Origin: Hybos culiciformis | Taxonomy: Eukaryota > Arthropoda > Insecta > Diptera > Hybotidae | Assembly (NCBI GenBank): GCA_964007475.1 | Contig: OZ023275.1 | Span: forward strand, 24,389,052-24,453,051 | Direction of reading: 5' to 3' | Length of the DNA stretch: 64,000 nucleotides | Part shown: positions 27,501 through 40,160 of the stretch, piece by piece | How positions within the stretch are numbered: position 1 is the first letter of the stretch | Layout: the number at the start of each line of letters is the position of its first letter | Notes under the pieces: model-generated | Seen by the model: only the letters and a program-made list of their open reading frames with translations | What the model was told of the DNA's origin: nothing | Database searches by the model: none | Position numbers and translations under genes: made by a program

Positions 27501-30500
27501 GCATTTCGTTGTTCTGATGAAGTTCGTCGATGTATCACATGTCCCTCACTAAATTTATCATATAATCCACGATAATCTTCTTCAGATCGAAGATCGGTGT
27601 CATCACTATCCGGTAATTTGTGATCATTGGCTACAGCACCGTCTTGCTGATAGTCATCAAAATCAATTAAATCTTTCGAATTTCTCCTATCTCGATTTTT
27701 CTTATCCTTTTTATTAAATTGCATGTCATGATTTTCTTCTAAATTCAAACTTTGATTTGAAATACTACTTTCTGCTGAATTTTGCCGACGAATCTTGCTT
27801 CCACTAATAGGTAGATAAGCCCTTTCGCTAACAGAACATCCCCCTGTTTTGTAATTTTGTTGAAAATTATTTTCTCCCGAAAATTGTTGATTTGTCGTAC
27901 GAGTTGAAGATCTTGCCAATGATGAAATTGGACTGGAAAAGCGATTTGGGTCTTCATATTGATTTGTATTCGGGAAATAAGGAGATTCAGCTGAACCTCG
28001 CAGTGAATAAACAGGAGAATCTGGGGTTTGAAAACTGACGCGTTGGGTAAAAAAAGGTGAATCAGGTGTTCGATGTACATTAGGCGCTTGACCATCGGCG
28101 ACCTCTATACCTGATTCAGAACGTCCAGTATCGGATTTTGCTGTTATACTCAAATTATCATCAGTATCGATTTCAGTCAATTTCTCAGAATCACTGACCA
28201 GCACATCAGTACTCCAGGCTGATTCAGACCTAGTTTCTTCTAGATAACCTGCAACTTGTGGTCTAGATAATACGTCGAAATTGTTATCACCTGGTAAAAC
28301 TACGGCAGATGGTATGAGAGGGGTGGAAAAATTTCGATCTCGATCATTGGCATCAAGGGTTTCTGAATCACTAGCCAAAACCTAAAAAAACTTTATTTAA
28401 TACACTCCGGAAAGAAATATAATAACAATATCTTACATCTGTTGACCAAGTATCGGAAATGATTGACACAGTTTCATCACCTTCGATTAATTTTTTAATT
28501 TCAAATTTACAAAATTTGTCTTCGATATCGGATCTAGTTTTATTAATAATTTTAGCCATTTGTGGTGTCGGAATTTGCTGATCATCAGTAACTTGGGATG
28601 ACGGCGTGTCCCGTCCAGAAATGTTGGGTGTACCTCGACCAGAAACATTAGCAGAAATCATGTCTGATAAATTATCATTTTGATCGTTTTCCTCCAGTTC
28701 TAAGGAACTTGTTACTGAATGATTGCTAGGAGCTTCACTGACAGCTTCTAAATTATCTGAATTTCCTATTGAAGCATCATCATGTGACAAAGAAAAACGG
28801 GTCGTTTTTACTGGTGGCCTCAATACTGCTGGACCCATAAAACTAGATGCTGGTACTTTATCTAATTTTTCTAAATTTTCTTCAATTAATTCAGCTTCTT
28901 GTTGACCAATACTATTCATTTTCAAAACCTCTTCTTCTGTCAATAACTGTAATTTGTTTTCATCTGTTATGGAGATGGGAAAAAATAAAACCTGTTCCAA
29001 GTCTTCTACGCAACGACCATTACCTAAAAATTAATATATTATGAATTAGAATAAAAATTATATAAAAAATTAAGATTCAATGAGACAACCAATAATAATA
29101 TATCAAAATCATTACCATTTTGTGATGTCGCAGAATCTTCAGTAGTGTTATTCACTTCTGGTACATTTAAACTCATACTTTTCGCTAAACGATTTTTCGT
29201 CGATTTCCCTAAATTGATTAGATGTTGTTTGGCACGATTATTGGACTCCACTGGGATTGTCGGTGAATTATCTCTTGTTCCATTAACGTAGGTTTCGAAT
29301 TTATCTGGCAAGTTATCTAAAATTTTACCCAATTTTTTACGATCTTCGCCAGAAATATTGAGTTCATCTAATTCTAAAACATTTCTGAGGAAATCAATGA
29401 AACAATTTAACTCTGAGAGAGTAATTAATACATGGCAGCGTTCAAAATCACTTTGTTGAGAACGAATAGCGACCACGCCATTACTATATCCACCACTGTC
29501 ACTAACTAATAATTGCTCTAGCAAGTTTGCAACAATATTTTGATCAAATTTTTGATAAATATCAGCATATTTCGGATCAATATCTTCATATTTCATAGCC
29601 AACATTTGAATAATTTTTCCTACTTGAATTAAATTAAAACGAGCTTGTTCTGAAATTGGAGCGTCTGATATACCTAAATTATCTGGAGATACAATCGCGG
29701 GGCATATGAAATGGGTAAAAACCATATCAGTTAAAATTTCATTTATATTTTTAGTATTAATTCGTGCTTGCTTTAGCTGATGACACATTGTTTGTACCAA
29801 CCAACGTAGTGTTGATGGGAATAATGACCAATTGCAAATTAAACTTTGTAAAAAATAATTTGCTAATTTAAATAAATTTTCAACTGTTTCATTGTGATAT
29901 TTTTGAATACTTTCTTGATATCCTTCAGAACTTTCTTCCCCGAATCTAAAAGAACATTACATGAAATAATTAAATTAATTATCAAATTTGAGTTACAAGA
30001 TGATTAATTTCCTGTTCTTAATTATAATACCTTTTTAATCGCTCCCTCCTAGATAGATTTAAAATGGCTTTGTTCGAATCAATATCTAACATTGTTTCAC
30101 TTTCGATCAATACTCTCATAATTGGTTCATTCAATGCAGCTGTTAGAAATATTTTTGCTGAAAATAAATACTCTAACAGACAATTATATAAACGACCAAA
30201 TGCCGACGATCCTGGTCGCAACATTTTCCGTGGATTTTCATTCAATATTATTTGATTTTCAATCAATTCCCTTAATAATTTTAACATCACCTCAACATCC
30301 TTGGAATGAATTGCATTTGCATATAATCCAGTTGTTATTATATTAATAACAATGTCAATTTGCTCTGATGAGATTGTTGAAATTCTATCACCAGCTGATA
30401 AACTTTGAGCCAATAGAAATGGTGAACGATACAAATAATTAAAAAGTTCTATATACGATATGACATGCTGAAATTATCAAAAAAAAAATATATATAAGAA

Positions 30501-31818
30501 AAACAAATAAATAAATAAGAAAACAGTAAAGTTCATTGAAATGTTTTTGTTGAATTCAATTGAGATTCTTGAAAAAAAATTTTCATTTAATGCAAACAGG
30601 AGACAAATTGTGCACATTATTTTTACGTAATGTTGAAGATGGTTCAAGATCACGGTCATAATCCAAAAAAAAATCCTAATGCAACAAAATTCAAATTTGG
30701 AGTAGAATCCAAATCAATTAAAATCCTAATATATGAAAGTCCAATTGTATCAAAATCCAAACTCAAGAATTTAATTTAATATGGTTGAAGAATTATAATC
30801 AGGTATTCATTAAAAAAATGTTGCTTGCAGGTGCAATTGTTTTAATTGAAATTTTTAAATTTCTTGATTAATTTTGCTTTGTTTAATTATCAGTTTATAA
30901 ATTTTGTTAATGTAGAAAAAAAGTCATTATTATTACATAATGTCCTTTAAAAAAAAAAGAAGATATTCAAAGAATATTAAACTCTGAGCAAATTAAGAGA
31001 GATCTGTAATGACTTTTCTCTAAAATCGAAATCCAAACTTGGTGAAATTATTTTCTGAATGATTTATTTGGATTTGGACATTTGGATTATGAACTTTGGA
31101 TTTTGAGATTTGGATTATGTAGCAAGTCCGATGGTTCACAATATTGTAGCCTTCTATAAAATATAATTTATGAATTCTGTTATTATCTCACCTGATATTT
31201 TAGTCCTTTAGCTTTATATGCATCTATAAATTTTGTATTTTCTAATTGATTAGCACGACTGCAAGACAATGAAATATTACTTCGTGCCATTATTAAATTT
31301 TTTAAATTTTGCTTTTGTTGAGAACATATCCAAGCCAGCTAAAATTAAAATGTATAGATATATATATTATATATTTTTTACTAACTATTGTAGATATATT
31401 ATGAGTTTTTAATTAAGGAAGAACTAATATATTTACAATAGAGAAATGTTTAGGTATACATTTTTCGAGATTATTTCTTAGCTACTTATTTATAATTTTT
31501 TTTTACCATATTTGACCAATTTTCTCAAACAAATTTAACAATTTTGATACTTAATAAATACATCTTGTCACAGAATAAAGTGATGACATACTTAGATGTA
31601 ATAAAAAAAATAATAACTACTATTTTTGAATATAGAACACTTAATAATAATAATAATACTTTAGGTACCTTGGCAATTGTCAATGAATTCTGTGAAAATG
31701 TTTCACTTAAGCTTTCGAAAGCAGCTTGTTCATGATGAATAAAAAGTTGTTCTTGTCGCAGTGTATGTGCCAAATCAATTATTTCTAATAAATTCCCTTC
31801 AACATTATTCGATTGCAT
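24519..31818 (-). CDS. GAPVD1 (RasGAP and VPS9 domain protein, RAP6/Gapex-5)
   Basis: This endosomal protein has an N-terminal RasGAP-like domain and a C-terminal VPS9 domain that activates Rab5-family GTPases. Twelve exons join in frame into 1636 aa: 31669-31818, 31192-31338, 30031-30467, 29116-29945, 28437-29023, 27478-28381, 26474-27227, 26288-26405, 25656-26230, 25065-25235, 24735-24831 and 24519-24659. The N-terminus ([16 protein letters not shown]) and RasGAP region ([46 protein letters not shown]) match the family. The middle is disordered and Ser/Asp-rich, with a repeated WSTDVL motif in exons 5 and 6 and a Gln-rich tract (27024-27087). The VPS9 region (exons 9-12) has [33 protein letters not shown] and [26 protein letters not shown]. 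All junctions are GT-AG and phases agree throughout. Intron 2 carries an inverted-repeat element. Confidence 0.96.
30647..31129. mobile_element. Inverted-repeat element in GAPVD1 intron 2
   Basis: An approximately 480-base AT-rich element lies in intron 2. CATAATCCAAA at 30657-30667 is mirrored by TTTGGATTATG at 31109-31119, and further AATCCAAA/TTTGGATT copies point inward from both ends (left 30660-30770, right 31070-31119). The 9-mer GATGGTTCA occurs at 30638-30646 and again at 31130-31138, directly outside, as expected of a target-site duplication. No open frame is present. It is probably a MITE; the superfamily is unknown. Confidence 0.5.
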
Positions 31819-34388
31819 ATTGATTATATAAATAAATTTAGTTTTTTTGATTTTTTAATTTTCTTATGGAAAACAATAAAAAATGTATAAAGTTACTCTG
31901 AAAAAAAAAATAAATAAAAGAAAGAAATACTAGTTAGATATTAATTTAATGTTAAATTAGTAAGGAGATAAAGTAGATAGGTATACTACCTATATAGATA
32001 GTTAGGTAGGTAGGTACTAAAAACTTAACTCCAAAAGTAGTAGGTACCTACCTACCTTAATGCTAAATGTCTGTCTCTTAATTTCATTAAATTGAATAGT
32101 CAAATACAGGTGGATAACCTAGTTACCTATACACCTAATAAAGCATTATTGTTTTTATCTACCAACACAGTTCTGTTTCTATAATTTTCTTTGATTGATT
32201 TTTAAGTAAACAGGAACAGGAGAGATACATAACAAGGTAATTTTTGTTTTTACTGCAAATATATTTAGGCCATCTCTGCCGTAAATCAACAAAAGCAAAA
32301 TATTTAATATTAATCACTAAAATATTCCAAGGTCATTTAACCCCAAATACCTAATTAATATTTTAAAATAATAATTCTTTTTAAAATATTTTAAATGATA
32401 ATTTTTTTAATATAAATTAAAAAAAATTCGCAAAAAAAAAAAATAAGCTGAAAATTAAAAAAAAAAAACATAGGTATAATACAATATACATAGGTATAAA
32501 TATAAATAAATAAATCATTTCGATAATTTCGTTGATTTGTAAAAAAAATAAAATTAAATGTTTAATTTCCTTTCAAACAAACAAAAAAATAAAAATAAAA
32601 AAATAAATTGCATTAATAAAAAAAAAAACAAAAACAACCTTCGACGATTATGACGACGCCGTTGTAATTATTCGTTCACTTGTTAAAAATGAATTAGCAG
32701 ATACAAGTTTTTTGGAAAAATATTATTCGATGTTTTAAGATTAAAAGCACTTTATACATTAAAAAATGGAAAAAAACTTTAAGAACTTAATTTTTATGCT
32801 GGAAATGTTTCTCGTTTTGGTTTAAAAAAAATGAGCTTAAGAATAAAAAATTTTCCATAGCATCTTTACTTAAATAAGAAGTTTTTTTTTTGCGATTTGT
32901 GAATGACAGAAATATTATAAAAGGAAGTGAGGAGGACGACTAATTTTTTTTTTAAAAGAGAAAATAAATTTTATATGCATCTATTATGTACTAATTTTGA
33001 TGCTGTAGGTATCAGATTCTATTGGAATTTTTTTGATGGAATTAGTTAACTCTATCTACTTACTTAAATAAGAATTTTATAAATGAATCTAGATACCTAT
33101 GAAATTTTATTTTTAGATCTCTTTCAAAAATTATCTATAAATTGTTTTTATCTATAAATTTCAATTTTAATTTTACGATTAGCTTTTATTTACAAACGAC
33201 TTCGTCTTTCATAAATAGAAAAAAATTTTAATGAGTGTATGACGGCTTTAATCTTTCATTTTTAATTTTTTTAATTTATTTTTTTCATTATTTCCCATTA
33301 AATTTAATTTCATTATAAAATTAGTATTTTTTAATGAAATTAAAAAAATAAATTATTAAAATTAATTTAAATTCAGTGGATTGTGGATGGAAAGTTTCTT
33401 AAAAAAAAAAATTAAATATAAAAAGGGGCCGTGTATTTTTTTTATTTTTCCGTAAAGAAAATTTCGTTTTTTTTTTTTTTTATTTTCACCTTTTTCTCTA
33501 AAAAATATATTTTTTATTTTTAAATTTTTCATCAGTCTTTCGTAATTGAATTAAAGAATGCACTTTTTATTAAAAATAAATTTAAGATTTTAGTTTCACT
33601 TTTTTATTTTAACGTTTTTCGGTTTAATTTTTTCTTCTCAGGAATTCATATTTCACTAAAAAAAAAAATAAGTGGAAAAAAAATATTAAAATTATGAGTG
33701 GAGTGGAAAAATAGACTGACATTTATTAAGAAAAGTTATCTATATAAAGGAGTCGCAAAACTTCTGATTGCACACTCTAAAAAGCCTAGCTTAATTTTTG
33801 TTATCTGAAGAATTTATGAAATTGACAAAAGTTAACATGCATTTTTGTTGTTTGAATAATTCTTTTTTCAAAAATAATAAAAAATATAGAAAAAAAATTA
33901 TTAAATTACATAATTCAGTTAAACACGACTCTATAGTTTATACATAACGAATAGGAGAAGTCAATAATTGTTTCGGTTATTCAATTCGTGTAGTAAATTT
34001 TCATTTATAACGCATTTCTTATCAATCACACTTTAATCCCATCAATATCCTACAATTTGAAATAGAGGTTTCGACCAGAAATTTTTTAAATCCTCATTTT
34101 ATCCCATTAAAGAAATTGTTTGGATTTTCACAGTCATGGGTTTAATACTTACACTCAAAATCTAAAAAAAACTCATAATACCTGTGTGGCTGTATGATAT
34201 ACACTATGGCAAATGTCAAATAAAATATACTCAAAATTTAACGTCAAAAAAAAAGAAAAAGCATCAATCTCTTCACAAAAAACATAAGAAGATAAAAAAC
34301 GAAGCAAAATAGAAAATTATAATTTTATAAACAATTCAAGAAATATAATAATTACAAAAATATCAATTAATAAATCTTATTATATCAA
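31819..34388. promoter_or_regulatory. Divergent intergenic region, GAPVD1 and BUD31
   Basis: About 2.6 kb separates the two divergent start codons. It is AT-rich, with TAGGTAGGTACC-type tracts at 31975-32060 and long poly-A/T blocks. A small less AT-rich patch (TTCGACGATTATGACGACGCC) at about 32640-32663 and GAGGAGGACGAC at 32928-32939 could belong to the GAPVD1 promoter or 5' UTR. I could not place either transcription start. Confidence 0.35.
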
Positions 34389-35382
34389 ATGCCAAAAGTT
34401 CGTAGAAGTCGCAAAGCACCTCCCGATGGATGGGAATTGATAGAGCCGACTTTGGAGGAACTTGAACAAAAAATGCGTGAAGGTAGGTTCTTTATACCTA
34501 ATCGTACAAATCCTTGACTTACCTTTACTACAACACTTATAAATGACAACATTTTTATATTTCTAATTTTGCTTAAAAAACAGACTAATTACCGCAAATG
34601 TGCCTACCTACATATCACCTAATTAATTAAATTTTTTTTTAAAAATAGATTTTGTTTACAAAAAAAAAACGCATTACTTGCCAAAGTGCCAAAAAAAGAA
34701 ATACCGAAGACATGATGATGATGCATAGAATTTTTGTAGACAAATGAAATAAAAATTAATTTAACAATTATTACGGGCTATTAGATTAGTTTATTGAACC
34801 GATTGATCAACGTCCTTCCTGTGTCCTAAATTATCCATTAGGTGATGAAAACCTTTCATATATACCTACCAAACCAACCTGTCTAAATTAAAATCGAAAA
34901 TCCTAAAAACAAAACATTAATTCTATTTTTAAAAATTATATATACCTACCTTTAATTAATATATACATACCTGTACAAACCTAAGTTGTAATAACAGATA
35001 TTAAAACAAATAATAAACAAAAAATACCTATTAATTTATAGCTGAAACTGAACCGCACGAAGGAAAACGTATCAACGAGTCATTGTGGCCAATTTTTAAA
35101 ATTCATCACCAAAAGACACGTTACATTTATGATTTATTTTATCGAAGGAAAGCAATTAGTCGAGAATTGTATGATTATTGTGTTCGTGAAAAAATCGCTG
35201 ATGCCAATTTAATAGCCAAATGGAAGAAATCTGGTTATGAGAATTTATGCTGCTTACGATGCATTCAAACAAGAGATACAAATTTTGGAACAAATTGTAT
35301 TTGCCGTGTACCTAAATCAAAATTGGAAGAAGGCAGAGTAGTTGAGTGTGTCCATTGTGGTTGTAGAGGTTGCTCTGGTTAA
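34389..35382 (+). CDS. BUD31 (G10), spliceosome component
   Basis: BUD31 is a small, extremely conserved protein of the activated spliceosome. Two exons, 34389-34482 and 35042-35382, join in phase 1 into 144 aa, the same length as in vertebrates. It starts [20 protein letters not shown] and continues [25 protein letters not shown] and [12 protein letters not shown]. The C-terminal zinc-binding cysteine cluster is complete: [40 protein letters not shown]. The start ATG is fixed by conservation. The intron is 559 bases (donor GTAGGT). An AATAAA lies at 35537-35542, and another overlaps the stop codon and is too close to be used. Confidence 0.98.
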
Positions 35383-35536
35383 ATAAAATTTTTAATTTTA
35401 AGCAAAATATTTAAGATTTTTATTTTATTTTTTCTATTAATGATGATGACATCTTGTAAAGTTTTGGAAAATTACAAAAATATTTTTAATGTGAAAATGT
35501 AAGAAAATCATTATAGATTAATTCAAAAATATAACT

Positions 35537-35542
35537 AATAAA
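35537..35542 (+). terminator. Polyadenylation signal of BUD31
   Basis: AATAAA lies 155 bases after the BUD31 stop codon, followed by a long A run and then T-rich sequence, as is usual around a cleavage site. Confidence 0.45.
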
Positions 35543-38500
35543 AAAAAAATACTTTTGTTTGCTTTTTTTATCTCATTGTTAAGAAAATTTATAAGTATGT
35601 ATAAGTAAGTATAATCATAGAGGAACGATCCCTAGTACTAAAAAACTGCTGTGTAAATAGCGTAGCTGAATGTTCATCTTTTTTTTTTTTAAATAGTAAC
35701 TATATTAGTTACAGTAACGGTTCTAAACCGATTTTTGGACTTTTAAAGACGATTTTTAACATTTCAACATTCCTAGATAATAAACTTTGTTTTTGCCTTT
35801 AATGTTAAATTTCTACGATGTCATTAAAAAAACTGAAATGCTGACTTGGAAAATAATTGTTTTCTCAAATATTAACATAAAAAAAATGTTTTTATACAAG
35901 ACAAAAAAGTTCAGTCAAGGGTTCCTTAATAGAATAACATAAAAACATTTCGCAAAAATGTTGAACAATAAATATGAGCGCTTTCTAAAATTAGTTTGAA
36001 AGAATCTATCTAGTAGAACTATTTTTCCACAAACATTTGGTAAACATTTTTCGTTAAAATCGAATTGAAAGAAGGCTAGGATTCATATTAACCGTTTGTG
36101 AAAATGCTTATGTATTAATGTATTATACAGCATACATATACTACTATTAAAAAAAATTTAATAGACAAATCATAAAATATTAATTAAAATATGCTTTATT
36201 TTTTCGACATTATATATATTTATATTTGTTTAATTTTACCTCTAAATCTTTTATCTTATCACATTTAAATAAATTGTAAATTCTAGAATTACTCTCTAAA
36301 AGGAGTAATTTTTACAGATCTTAAGACTTATTTTTTCCAAAAACTCAATTATATGAAATATTTCGTTCTATTTTTTCGTTAATCTTAGAAAAATAATATG
36401 TTATAAGAGCCAGTTATAAGAGCTCGTTTTTTCTTTTATTAACGTCAATTTAGTTCCTTTTTCGTTTTTGAGTAGGCCTTCTACAAATTGATCTAAAAAT
36501 TATGAAAAATAGTATATATTTTGTAGAACTTTATAACAGAAAAAGATTCCACACATAAATAATTCAAGCACAATATTATTTGTCTAAAGTTAGATTTATT
36601 TATAAAAAATAGTTTGAAGTACTGTAAAAAGATTGAGCTAACTGTTAGTTAACAAAATATCGATAAAGACTTATTTTCTAAATTTCGTGCCGCACAGAAA
36701 TTCTTCGAAGTTTTTGGCGCCATTGAGGTGATCAGAAAAATACTTTTTTAATTTTAATTTGAGATCATAATTGTATATGATTTAGTTACATGAAAAAGGA
36801 TCTTTTGTTGTTAATATGATAACTGAAAGATATACATAATATCCTTGTTCAAATTATTTTACTTCCTTATTAACAAATGTATTATATAATACTATATATG
36901 CTTATGATGTAGGTAAATATTTTTTTTGTGTGTTTAGAGGGCGAGCAAGTGAGTATTTATTACTTTTTAAGTGGTTCCATTCCTCACCTAATATTTTATA
37001 ATGCTGAAAATATTAAAAATATTTTTTGGGTGTTTCTTGTTTAATGTTATAAATTACTAAATATATTAAGGGGAAGGAACACCATGTAATTTTATTTTAT
37101 TAAATACATAGTCAATACGATATATTTTAGGGATGATACGGTACTTAACGTATTGTCGTGATTTTATTAACATTATGTATATACAAAAATATATTAAAAT
37201 TGATTTTATTAATAGAGTTTTTATTTTATAAACATATAACATAGTATGTTATTAAGGAACGATAAGACAATTGTTACGATCTTATAAAAAGAAAACTGAT
37301 TAATATGTAAATTAAATAATATCTTTTCAATATTTGGAAATTAAACAGGGAATAAATTTTATATTTTTTTAAACACTTTTAAGTATTTTGCTTAATTTTC
37401 TTATTTGTTTACATTTAATGCATTCTTAAAGCTAAAAGATTTTAATATTAATTTACTTTTAGAATTAATGCTCCACTATTGGGAGACTCTAACCTATACT
37501 ATTTATTTATTTATTTTTTTAACACTTTTTTTTTAGCCATTTTGTTTCATATAATAAACGAATAATAATATGAACCCAATATTTCTATCTAATTACGACT
37601 TTATATAATATATTAGTTAATTTACAATTTAAATCAACACAACTTTTGAGAAATTAGTGCATAGTCAAAGGGAGAGAAATATTGAAAACTAATATTTTGC
37701 TTTGCTCTTTATTTTAGCATTATTGGATTCCAAAGTTCGTAATTTTTTGTATGATATATGTTTTGTAAAAAATAACTTTATCTTGTATATTTTAAAGAAT
37801 TAATGTCACATATTAAAAATACACAGTATATTATTCGTGTTTACTTCCAATTTTAGAAGCCAATAAGTCAATTTTTAACACAGATTTTCCAATTTTTGTA
37901 AATATTTATGGCATACAAATATTCAATATAGAATAGATAGTCAACAAAAATCATTTTCAGCCACAAATTATTAAAAATAAATATACATTTTGATGCAAAT
38001 TAATTTAATTAGATGCTTTTTGAACTTATTTTCCTAATTAAATTAAATATAGGTTTATTTCTTTTATAATATGCATTATTTATTATACACTCCTCCCACA
38101 ATTTTTATTAATAAAAAATAAAAAATACGTTTTCATATTATTACTTTAACCAATCAAGTTTTACAATTTAAAAATAGATCTTCAGAAGATCATTCAAAAC
38201 TAATTTTTATGTTCGACCATTCATTATAATACCAGAGCTCTTAATAAGATTATGTACTTGACGTGATCTTATTTAAACTATCAAATAGAATAATATTTTT
38301 AAATTTTAATACATTAATAATTATAATTATAACAAAAAAAAAAAACCGGGTAGAATATCATATAATTCATACAGGAAACTTATGAAATATATATTAGTTC
38401 TTTTATTATTTTAGAATACTTTAATTGAAAGTACCTCTACTAAAAGATTGTTTCTGTTCTGGTGTCAATATTAGAATTCATGAAATGAATCTCTTGATAT

Positions 38501-38650
38501 ACCTATGTACATTATTTCCAATTCTTGAGATGAATGGGAGTGAGTTATTTGATTATTACCTCCATATGGCTCATTCGTTTCTTATTATTATACCATTGAT
38601 TAAGAATATATAGATTCTTACGTTCATACAACATTTTTTCAGCCTTTCTT
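35543..38650. other. Intergenic, BUD31 to the repeat cluster
   Basis: About 3.1 kb of AT-rich DNA with no recognisable exon on either strand. Open frames are short and of biased composition. Confidence 0.5.
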
Positions 38651-38759
38651 GATATTTTTATGTGAAGGTGTTAGTAAAACTAAATAAAATTCTTTTCATA
38701 TATTGATAATTTATCTAGTATTTTATTTTGTTTTACTAACACATTCACATAAAAATACC
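38651..38759. repeat. Foldback hairpin with ~40-base arms
   Basis: The left arm (38651-38690, containing GTGTTAGTAAAAC) is the near-perfect reverse complement of the right arm (38720-38759, containing GTTTTACTAACAC), with about 29 bases of AT-rich loop between. Weaker complementarity extends outward (ATTCTTACGTTCATA near 38614 against TATGAAGCTAAGAAT near 38773). No coding content. It may be a small MITE or a relic of one, and it sits just left of the nested elements. Confidence 0.7.
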
Positions 38760-38807
38760 AAAAATATGTTATATGAAGCTAAGAATTTATGTATTCTTAC
38801 GCAGAGA

Positions 38808-39529
38808 TTAGACTGGATAGTAAACTGGATAGTAAACTGATCATTGTATGTGTTTTTTATCTGTGTTTGTAAGAAGATAGTTGATTGAGTGTCTTTTTAC
38901 TATTACCTAGTTTACATGGAGAGTTGAAACCGGGTTCAACTACGGTTCAACTACATGTAAACGGTGGTAGAGTTAACCTGGGTTAACCTGACTCAACCTA
39001 AGAAATTCGCTCGGTTAAGTTAACTCTATCCATGTAAACGGTTAACCCGGTTAAAAAATAAGCAACAGCTGTTTGTTTTGTTTCTTTTTTGTTATTGTTT
39101 TCAAACTCAATTCAACCACAGTTCAACCACATGCTTTTCGACTACATCATGTAAACACTTAACCTCTTTTCAACCACATTTCGACTCAACCACGGTTGGA
39201 CTATCATGTAAACTAGGTATATCCTGATTTCTATCAAGATTTTTATCATGTTTTCATTTTTTTGTATTAAATTTTTTTGTTTTTTTTTTTAGTACAGTGA
39301 TAAAAAAAAAAACAAGGCATACAATTTTTAATTTTGTATTGTTAAAGTAAAAAAAAAATATTTGTTCTTTTTTTCTGACTGTGACTATCCAGTCAACTAT
39401 CTTCTCAACTGTCTTGATTTAAATCCTGCTAGTAGAGAAGATAGTAAATTGACAATTAATAAAGTAATAAAATTTCACCAATACATTCAACTACTATCTT
39501 CGTGAAGATAGTAAAAAAATCCAGTCTAA
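38808..39529. mobile_element. Outer inverted-repeat element interrupted by a second element
   Basis: TTAGACTGGAT at 38808-38818 is mirrored by ATCCAGTCTAA at 39519-39529. Subterminal repeats of GGATAGTAAACT (38815-38840) and AGAAGATAGT (38872-38881) on the left correspond to ACTATCTTC/GAAGATAGTAAA motifs on the right (39394-39515). Without the inner insertion the element would be about 410 bases. It has no open frame and looks like a non-autonomous DNA transposon. The superfamily cannot be told from the ends alone. Confidence 0.6.
38906..39217. mobile_element. MITE with CCTAGTTTACATG terminal repeats, TA-flanked
   Basis: The 13-base terminus CCTAGTTTACATG at 38906 is mirrored exactly by CATGTAAACTAGG ending at 39217, and both ends are flanked by TA (38904-38905 and 39218-39219). 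A TA duplication is typical of Tc1/mariner-like elements. The core CATGTAAAC recurs three more times inside, along with many GGTTAACC/GGTTCAAC/GGTTGAAC-type repeats, which could be transposase-binding subrepeats. It is 312 bases, more GC-rich than its surroundings and without coding capacity. It sits inside the 38808-39529 element, so it inserted later. Confidence 0.8.
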
Positions 39530-40160
39530 CCTGGGGGTTAATCAATGTTATTACTTATCTTTTTCGTATATTTTTCAGCATATTTAACATAGAGTTGTTT
39601 AATTTCCCTGTAAAGAAAATTTCAACCCTCCTTCTGGCTACCGGAAAAAAGTTTTTTTTTTTTTTAATTTTATTTTCACAAATTAAAAAAGATGAAAAAA
39701 AAAAAAAGAAAGATCTTAAGATCTTCATCAACTTTTGATGAAATTTAATTTCAATAGTCAGTTGATTATTGAATTCTTTATGTTAAACATTTATAGTTAA
39801 TTATCCCTAATTAAGTAATTGCGATAATTTAATTATAAGAAAAACAAAAAAAAAATTATATTTTAATAAAAAACATTCGGAAAATTCAGGAGAAAAAAAA
39901 ACTCTTTGATATTATTTTTGAGATTTTTTTTTTTAAGTTAAAATTCAAATTAATTGAATGTGAAATTTGAAAAAAAAAAATAAATATATACACGCGACTT
40001 TTTCGCTAATCTAATTATATATATCGTTAATTGAAAACTTTTGTATTTAATTAAAAAAAAAAAAAATTCTTATTTTTGTTTTCATCATCTTGAAAAAGAA
40101 AACAAAAATAAAATTATAATATTCGAATTAAATAATTATTTATATAAAAAAAAGAAGAAA
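39530..40160. promoter_or_regulatory. Upstream region of the Prrx-like gene
   Basis: 630 bases of AT-rich DNA before the start codon, including poly-A/T blocks. The frame directly upstream of the chosen ATG is open for 40 codons, but it is Lys/Asn/Phe-rich and probably 5' UTR. No promoter motif is clear. Confidence 0.35.
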
